From NCBI GenBank assembly GCA_025403435.1, contig CM046330.1:20110239-20174238 (forward strand): a stretch of DNA of 64,000 nucleotides. Reading direction: 5' to 3'. The stretch comes from Artocarpus heterophyllus. Its lineage: Eukaryota > Streptophyta > Magnoliopsida > Rosales > Moraceae. Positions 57,221-64,000 of this stretch are shown piece by piece. Under the pieces are notes generated by a model that was given only the letters and a program-made list of their open reading frames with translations, was not told the origin of the DNA and ran no database searches. The translations under genes were made by a program, and so were the position numbers. Numbering within the stretch: the first letter of the stretch is position 1; each line of letters opens with the position of its first letter.

Positions 57221-59350
57221 TGTTGGAAAACGATACGCAACAAAATTTTAAAATTTTTAAATCAAAGTCTTTTCTAAATATCAAGTTTGACATGCTAAGT
57301 ACATAAATTGATAACAGATCTTACGAACTTCTTTTATATATCGAAGTTTACAAGAAAAACCCGAGTAGAGAAGAACATTCTAGAAGAGCCTCAACTAAGT
57401 AGTCTTTTTTTTTTCTATTCTCTATCCACAACAGAGTGTGGGTGGTCGCACATCGTATAGCCTTCCTCCAATGACTCTCATTCCAACTACCATAGAAAAC
57501 CAAGAGGTAAGGTTCCAGATGTTGAACAATAGCTCTTTGGGAGTTTTAGAGTGTCTCTTACTAGAGTATCACTCTCTACTTCTCAAATGATTTGAGGAAC
57601 AATAAAAAATAGTTTCTTTTTTATAGTGGTCGAATTTGGGGTTAGTCCTTATCAGATTAGGCTTCAAATTCGAGTATGGATCAACTTCTAATGCAAAAAG
57701 CATTAAAAAACGTGTAATTTGATTATCGTATGTTCGGCGTGCCGATCTGGGAGATCAGCTTGTCAAACCAGCTCAACCAGCCTGTCGAACTATCTGCACC
57801 GGTCTGCCAAACTATCTACATCGGCTTGTCGATCGAGCGATAATTTAAAATCTCAAAATATCTTATTTTACACGAGAATCTTAGATAGAGCCTTTATTTT
57901 AATTCTAATAGCCCAACAAAGAAGTTATCTAATTAAAACAGTTATATACAGATAATCCCATATCAAATAAAATATTATCCAAATAATTCAATAGGTTTAT
58001 TTTGAATTAATGCACAAAATTAATTCAACCAATAAACTAACATGAATTATTAAATTGACTCTAATCGAATTTCAGCCAATCTAATAATTAACATAAGTCA
58101 CTAATATGTAAGAAAAACATATCGTATCGTTACAAGATTTATTATGAGTTGTCAAAGGGGACCTGATAGATATAAATAGATCAAGCTCCTATAATTATAA
58201 AATATCATATCCTAGATACATATATTTTATAATTATCAGCTTAATGCTAGTCCACTAAAAGCTTAGAGCTGCACTATCAAATTATATAAAATTACGAAGC
58301 TCCAATAAGCTAATCGACTTAAGGATAAATTTTGTTTTACCTTTCTAATTATTTTTGTATTATGTTCCATTATCTCATTATTGGAATACTTAATATTCAT
58401 AAATAGTAATGCATTCAGTTACATCTATGTATCCGAATGGTTAAGCACTCCAGTCTTTCAATTATAGGATAATGTCTATAAGAAAATATCATTAGCTCTA
58501 CAAAAGAGTCATGGATTCCATATCTATGAACAACGGGTCTACGTTAATCAAAAGTTATGTCTCCAACATACTGGCATATGTACCATCTCAAATCAGGATG
58601 TCACTCTTTGGTACATCAAATGACACAAGTCAATAATACGGGCTCATTGTTCATTTCAAGATTAACACATAACATATATGATTGTCAAAAGTGAATTGAT
58701 TTAAACAAATAGAATTATTAATCAAATCAATTTAGCTTTTTATCTTGATCTAATATATCGTCACCTATGATAATATACTAACGTTTTTACTTATAGAGTC
58801 ACACTTTGATTATCAAGACAAGTAATTTCCCATTAGGAAATGATTGTCAAAAGTGAATTATCAAGACAAGTCATTTCCTATTAGGAAATGATTGTCAAAA
58901 GTGAATTGATTTAAGCAAATGGAATTATTAATCAAATCAATTTAGCTTTTTGTCCTGATCCGATATATCATCACCTATGATAATATACTAACGTTTTACT
59001 TATAGAATCCCACTTTGATTATCAAGACAAGTCATTTCCTATTAGGGATGTAGACAATGTAACAATCTTAACATCAATAAAGCGTATAACTTTATTCCCT
59101 TAATTGAGGATCTTATGATTTGGACTACCACCTTTAAGATTTATGTCTTCCATATAATCTGTCCATCATATAGACGATCTGAAAAGTTTAGACTTACAGT
59201 CTCAAACTTTTGTTTGCTTATCATATATTCAACCATAATAAACATAAAGAGGACAATATTTAATATATGAATAATAAATAAACTCTTTATTAACTAAATG
59301 TCTCTAAAAACTTATTACATTATCTAATCCGTAGGGCACCTAGTCTAACA
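57221..59350 (-). repeat. Second Angela-like solo LTR
   Basis: 2130 bp, on the plus strand TGTTGGAAAAC...AGTCTAACA, with perfect target duplication AATCT (57216-57220 and 59351-59355). It aligns with the other family LTRs but is clearly more diverged, so older. Contains degenerate GC-rich motifs (57730-57840) and an internal duplication. No internal copia sequence. Confidence 0.92.
58679..59046. repeat. Internal tandem duplication in solo LTR
   Basis: A segment starting atgattgtcaaaagtgaatt and ending near caagacaagtcatttcc appears at 58679-58840 and again at 58888-59046. A short third, internally deleted copy (58840-58888) lies between. Other family LTRs carry it once. Confidence 0.88.
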
Positions 59351-59634
59351 AATCTTGGGTGATTTGAGAAGAGTGACAACAACAGGTGACACCGTCCTTT
59401 TGGGATCATTGCAACACTTCTGCAATTTAGTAGCATAAAGGTTTTAGGGGTACATAAAGAGACGAGAGAAAGATAGAGAAGAATAGAGAGAGAGAGAAAA
59501 AAAAAGAAAAAAAAAAGGTATCTCTAACATTTTAATCACAAGAAAACATCTTATTCTTTTTTTAATTTTTCTATTTAAATTGCTATTTCCTATATTCTCC
59601 ATAAACAAGGAAAACTTCTGTCATCAAAATATAG

Positions 59635-59792
59635 GGTGTATGGGCATATTGGTTAGAATAAATTTTGATTAAAAACACTATAGCATATAAAAGTTTTACA
59701 CTGTAGCACACTTTTTCTTGACATTGTAGCATGTAAGAGCTTCACATTGTAGCAACCAAAAGTTTTGATTTGAACTCACATTGCCAAACACC
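59635..59792. mobile_element. MITE with GGTGTWTGGSMAT ends
   Basis: Left end gggtgtatgggcatattgg is roughly inverse to the right end cacattgccaaacacc. The interior repeats (a)cattgtagcatgtaagagcttcac-type words also seen in the MITE at 32693-32856. Target duplication not resolved. Confidence 0.5.
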
Positions 59793-59891
59793 ACAATACT
59801 TATATCATTGATAACTTTGAGGTCCAAAAATATTTATTGTAATATCACTTGTTTCATGTTTTTTAAAGCTTCCATAGATAAAACTTTCAAA

Positions 59892-59944
59892 AGTCCCACG
59901 TTGGAAAGAAATGAGAATGTTTTCTTCTAACTTCTCTATATAAA
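59892..59944 (+). promoter_or_regulatory. USE-like motif with downstream TATA box
   Basis: agtcccacgttgg (59892-59904) resembles the plant snRNA upstream sequence element RTCCCACATCG, and tatataaa follows at 59937-59944. No snRNA-like sequence follows. The same pair also occurs in plant promoters and small LTRs, so its role is unclear. Confidence 0.35.
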
Positions 59945-61169
59945 GGACAATAAGTTTCATTCTCCTTCCCACCTAAACCTTAATGTAATTATAACTTAGA
60001 CATCATAAGAAGAAGATGCAGTTAATGCAATAGTCATAACAAGCAAACATGCCCTAAGAGTATTACTATTGTATGAACCTAAACTATCCAAACATCTCAA
60101 ACCGTTCCTCCAACAAATTAGCAATAATAACACCGATAAGCCCAGGTAACAATATGCTATATGATAATGAAGGTATGCACTGGTCTAAATTAACTCGATA
60201 GGAAGCAACCGACTTGATATATTCCACCATGCTCATTAATCAAGCAGAATAAAAATCATTTGAGAACCACTCAAATAGATTGTGAATACTTCAAATAAAA
60301 AATTCCCCTTTTATGTTCATTTTATGTTTCTTGTTCTTCTAATAAACTATTGGATAGTATTTCTCTAGAAGACTATGAATAATAATTAAAATATTAAAGA
60401 TTGTATTACATCATATTTCTTTTTTATTTTTCTTTCTCTATAATTCCCCTAAAGTAACATTTTTTCTATTTCATGGGTTCTTTTTTTAAAAGTTTCTTTA
60501 CTTTTATGAAAAATGACATCCATAAATATATTATTCATAAGTGACACTCATTATTTTACCTAGTATGTTATCACACTGTAAAGAAAATAATGAATATTGC
60601 ATAGTAATATTTCATCCAAGCAAAGTATTTAAATTGCCTAAAACATTATATACATAATTCCACAGCCTTTTCTATGGAAAATGAAAAAATGATTACAAAT
60701 TTGTAAAATTCATAAATCAACCTTTTTTAAAGAAGTCGTCTTTTTGATTGTCATGTCTTGATTTAGTCTTCATTAAGCTCTCACAAGCATTTATGAAATT
60801 AATTAAAGCAATCAAACAAGGTAAAAACATTTTAGATTTTAATTTATTAGTTGATAACTATTAATTTAGTTTCAAAAAAAAATTCACGTTTTGAATTTCT
60901 AAAATTATAATTTTAAAAATTTAACTTTTTAATATTTTGAATCTATTTTTAAAATTTGGGTGTAGATTTAAAATATCATTTCCAAATATGTAGATACAAA
61001 TTTGTATTTTAAACTTTTTGATAATTTAGATTCCAAGCAAATTTAGTTTTAAAAAAAATCGTAAATTCAAATTTTAACAATTTAAAACTATCACAAATTC
61101 AGATTCTAGTAAAATTAAATCAGATAAGTTTCTAGTTTTTTTAAATAAGAAAAAAACCCAAAAAAACAA
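59945..61169. other. Intergenic AT-rich DNA, no gene seen
   Basis: A/T-rich throughout. No coding frame, RNA gene or recognised repeat. Confidence 0.6.
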
Positions 61170-61815
61170 AAACACTCTTTGTGCTTTGCCTAAATACCAC
61201 TTTTGCCCTTCTTATTATTAAAATATCCAAGACACCCCCTTGTACTTTCAAAATTATACTCGAAATACCCCATGAAGCAATTAAATTTTTATAAAAATTC
61301 TAAGATTGTCCTTCCTAGTACATATTAAATGTTATTTTAAATATAACTTAACTTAAAAAATAAAAAAAAGTAATTTAAAATGTTCAAATAAATATTTTAG
61401 CTAAGTAAATACTTCAATTATTTTGAGAGTTTCTAACTTTTTGATGTTGATTTTATTTAGTATTTTGGTTTAATAATGTTTTAAATTATATTTAGCAAAG
61501 ATTAAAAAGTATAATTTTATTTTTTAAAAGAAGTTTATAAAAAATGAAAAACTTATCGGAAATAAAAACACACATACACAAAATATCCTTTGAATTTACT
61601 ATACATCGAAAAGGATAATTTTGAAATTTTTAAAACATTAATTGCTTGAAGGGGTATTTTAAGTATGATTTTGGAAACAAATGGGGCGTTTAGGCATTTT
61701 AATAATAAGAGAGGCAAAAGTGGTACTTAGGCAAAACACAAGTGGTGTTTTGAACATTTTAATAATAAGAGGGGCAAAAGTAGCACTTAGGCAAAACGTA
61801 GAGGTGCTTTGGATA
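61170..61815. mobile_element. Fold-back element with ~110-bp inverted arms
   Basis: The left arm (61170-61285: tttgcctaaataccactttt, cttattattaaaatatcc, aaataccccatgaagcaatt) recurs inverted at 61640-61745. The outer ~60 bp of the right arm is directly duplicated again at 61740-61800. The interior loop is AT-rich and non-coding. Confidence 0.88.
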
Positions 61816-62406
61816 ATTTTCTTTCATAAAAATGAATATGGCTTTTAGAGTTTGAGTCCCCACCAAGCCATGATGGCACTGGTGATGGTGCTGATTATGA
61901 ACCTAATCTTGACTTCCTTACCCCATGTACCTAGTGCATGATAAGGCTAAACTCTATAGGCCGTCCTTGTGTACCAAGTGTACACAGTCTTGATATGCTG
62001 CAGATACCCAAATGTTTTTCCTACCATAATAAAAAAATGAAAACTTTTTGAATGACATAAAGCAAAAAAAATGATAGAAGCTATAAATTAAAAAAAAAAG
62101 AGCTATTGTTCCTTATTGAATTTTCATTTTCATGATCTCCATTTTTATAGGACAACTACTTGCAGAAGCTTGTTTGATTATGTTTAAATTATATTTTAAG
62201 AATCAAGTGTTGTTTAATTTTTATTGTTTGTTAAATTAATTTTTATATGAGTTGTTTGCTGAATTTAGTTTGTGCACTTCATCACTAAACATACAAGATT
62301 TCCCCAAAAACACAATTTCATTGGAAACAATCTAGTTGATGTAAGTAAAAGCATATGAGAGTTATAGTCTAGTTGTACAAAATTTTGTTAAGTAGTTTAA
62401 GAGCTT
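61816..62406. other. Intergenic DNA, nothing recognised
   Basis: AT-rich. No coding or RNA feature seen. Confidence 0.6.
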
Positions 62407-62555
62407 GCCTAATACCCTCGAAGCAGCTACTTTTTTTCAAAATTTTAAAATTATCCTTCCTAATCTATATTAAATGTTATTTTAAATATAACGACTTATT
62501 AATTAAAGAAAAGATAATTTAAAATTTTAAATAAATATTTCAATTAAACAAATAC
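62407..62555. mobile_element. Second copy of the fold-back element, left piece
   Basis: Matches 61265-61412 (for example atattaaatgttattttaaatataac) in the same orientation, with most of the inverted arm missing. It stops at AATAC(T) and resumes at 63979. Confidence 0.75.
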
Positions 62556-63978
62556 TAGATAAGTGCATAATTTCACATAACTTTATATCATTCTTACTTG
62601 TATTTGTTTTGCTAGTTTTTCAACGTTCTAGTGTTTTTATTATGTTATTGTATTTTGTAGGTATTATATGGAAATAGAATGAAAAGCGGGTGAAAAAAGA
62701 GGATTTGGAAGCTTTAAGAAACACATTTTCATGTTTGGAGGTTGGCTGGGCGCTGCAGCTTGCAAAACAGACAAAATGGGCCAACGGATCCATGGGATGG
62801 GCTATGCAGCGTAAGCCTCGGGTGTCGCAACGCTGTGGGAGCATCAGAGTAGTGCCGCGATGCTAGGTTTGTACGCCACGGTGTCAAGGAGTAACCAAAA
62901 TCTAAAGTGCACGAATTTTAGCATGTTTTGACTCGTATTTGGACTCTGAATGCAACTGAACCATCCTTTTTCAACCATGGCATAATATGTCTATAAATAC
63001 CTCATTTTAAAACACATTTAGTTGTCCCTTTTCCTCAGTTTAGGAGACCACAGAGGAGAGATAAAGGAGAAGCTCCGATGGTGGCTCAAGGAATATCATC
63101 CACGTGGAGATTTCTTTGACGCCATAATCGTTATTTTTTTCCTTTCTTCTTTTCTTTTTCCATGTTTTTAGTTTAGTTTTGTTTATAGTTGAATGGGATT
63201 TCAAAGGCCTAGACATGATTCTATAATTGATTTATAAAATTGTTTTCAATTTTTCAATCGAGATTGTTTATGTTCTTCTATAATTATTGGTTATGGTTAT
63301 TTCTTGTTTTGTTTAGGTGCGTAACTAAGTAAAGCTTGAGATTATTCTATTGCTAGATTGGAATGCTTGATCCTTAATTGTCTTATTTTTCTAATTATTA
63401 GTAGCAAATTACAAGGTATGATTATGCGAGGTTTTTACTAATTGTGATGTAGAACATAACCTAAGTTGAAAAATCGGAGCTTGTGTATTTGTTATCTAGA
63501 TCAACCAATTTCTCTTATCTTAATGCTTCCACTGAATTGAATTTAGAGAGCTTATTCTAAGTTATTTGAGGAAAATGGATTAAGTGAAGAGCTTGTTTTA
63601 TTTAACGACTGTGTAATGAGAGATTGAGATAGCAGAGCTTGTTGTTATCTAGATTGGTAGTTTCAATAAAAAATTGAATATAATTTCTGTGATTAATTGT
63701 ATGGTTATTGTTTAATAGTGGCGAATGATCATTTAATTAGTATTATCATCATTGTTTTATTTTATTTATTTTCTTATGTTTTCTTTAATTTGATAATTTA
63801 GTTAATTAAATTCAAAAACCTCCAATTGTGTTTTGTGTTAGTGTGTCTTAGGATTTTAGTGTCAATAACTAATTAATTAGACCCAATCTTTTGCACGAAC
63901 GATCCTTACTACTCACTATAGTTGACTATGACTACATTTTAATTTAGGTTTAATTTGGTGCTCCCTATAAGGCCTACT
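62556..63978 (+). repeat. Probable solo LTR inserted in fold-back copy
   Basis: About 1.42 kb inserted between AATAC (62551-62555) and AATAT (63979-63983). It begins agataagtgcataatttcac and nears its end with taatttggtgctcccta, which resemble the ends of Athila/Tat-type gypsy LTRs (TGATAAGTGC...). A TATA-like tataaatac is at 62992. Termini are decayed, so the element class is inference. Confidence 0.55.
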
Positions 63979-64000
63979 AATATTTCAATTATTTTGAGAG
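63979..64000. mobile_element. Second fold-back copy, right piece (cut by window edge)
   Basis: The last 22 bases match 61409-61432 nearly perfectly (one transition), continuing the copy broken at 62555. Confidence 0.7.

Noticed and set aside
62620..62844. 74-codon minus-strand frame
   Set aside because: Lies within the probable solo LTR and shows no domain.

Overview
The window is nuclear DNA from a flowering plant, most likely a eudicot. It is AT-rich and intron-containing, and it is packed with plant-type LTR retrotransposons: Ty1/copia resembling the Angela lineage, Ty3/gypsy of Tekay/Del type, and Ty3/gypsy of Athila type. It also holds a plant LINE, several MITEs and fold-back elements. 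Only two host genes are supported. There is no CRISPR array, operon or other bacterial feature, and no tRNA or rRNA gene was recognised.

Layout. 1-5552: decayed minus-strand copia element (Angela copy 1), running off the left edge. 5553-7603: AT-rich DNA with a lone ~250-bp LTR-like fragment and a fold-back-like repeat. 7604-18529: plus-strand Angela solo LTR (TSD TATAT) split by a Tekay/Del-like gypsy element (8048-16989, TSD CAAAT) that has lost gag. 18530-20400: AT-rich intergenic DNA with one MITE. 20440-26440: six-coding-exon gene on the plus strand for a 984-residue TRM/DUF4378-type protein, with a 22-residue tandem repeat in exon 4. 28299-~30450: minus-strand gene for a small, lysine-rich, probably nuclear protein with an RLGLGAKV motif. 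30485-31310: a fold-back element and a Tourist-like MITE.

31360-54370 is one nest. A LINE was hit by a MITE (32693-32856) and by an Athila-like element (32886-53892, TSD CCGTT). The 3' LTR of that Athila was then split by a nearly complete Angela element (33853-43490, TSD GTAAC/GTAAT). 54371-57220: intergenic DNA with DNA-transposon remnants. 57221-59350: second Angela solo LTR (TSD AATCT) with an internal duplication. 59351-64000: MITE, a clear fold-back element (61170-61815), and a second copy of it interrupted by a probable solo LTR ending 22 bases before the window edge.

Functionally, the TRM-like protein is expected at cortical microtubules or the preprophase band, and the small protein in the nucleus or nucleolus. 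All transposon coding regions are broken: catalytic residues are lost in the Tekay RT and Athila protease, the RT core is deleted in the Athila, and many stops look like C-to-T or G-to-A decay. Two unrelated retroelement families each carry GC-rich palindromic minisatellites, TCGGCAGGCCGA in the Angela family and GCGCCTAGGCGC in the Athila. These are the most unusual sequence features of the window. No wholly new gene system was found; the value lies in the resolved nesting history, the palindromic arrays and the host-gene repeat.
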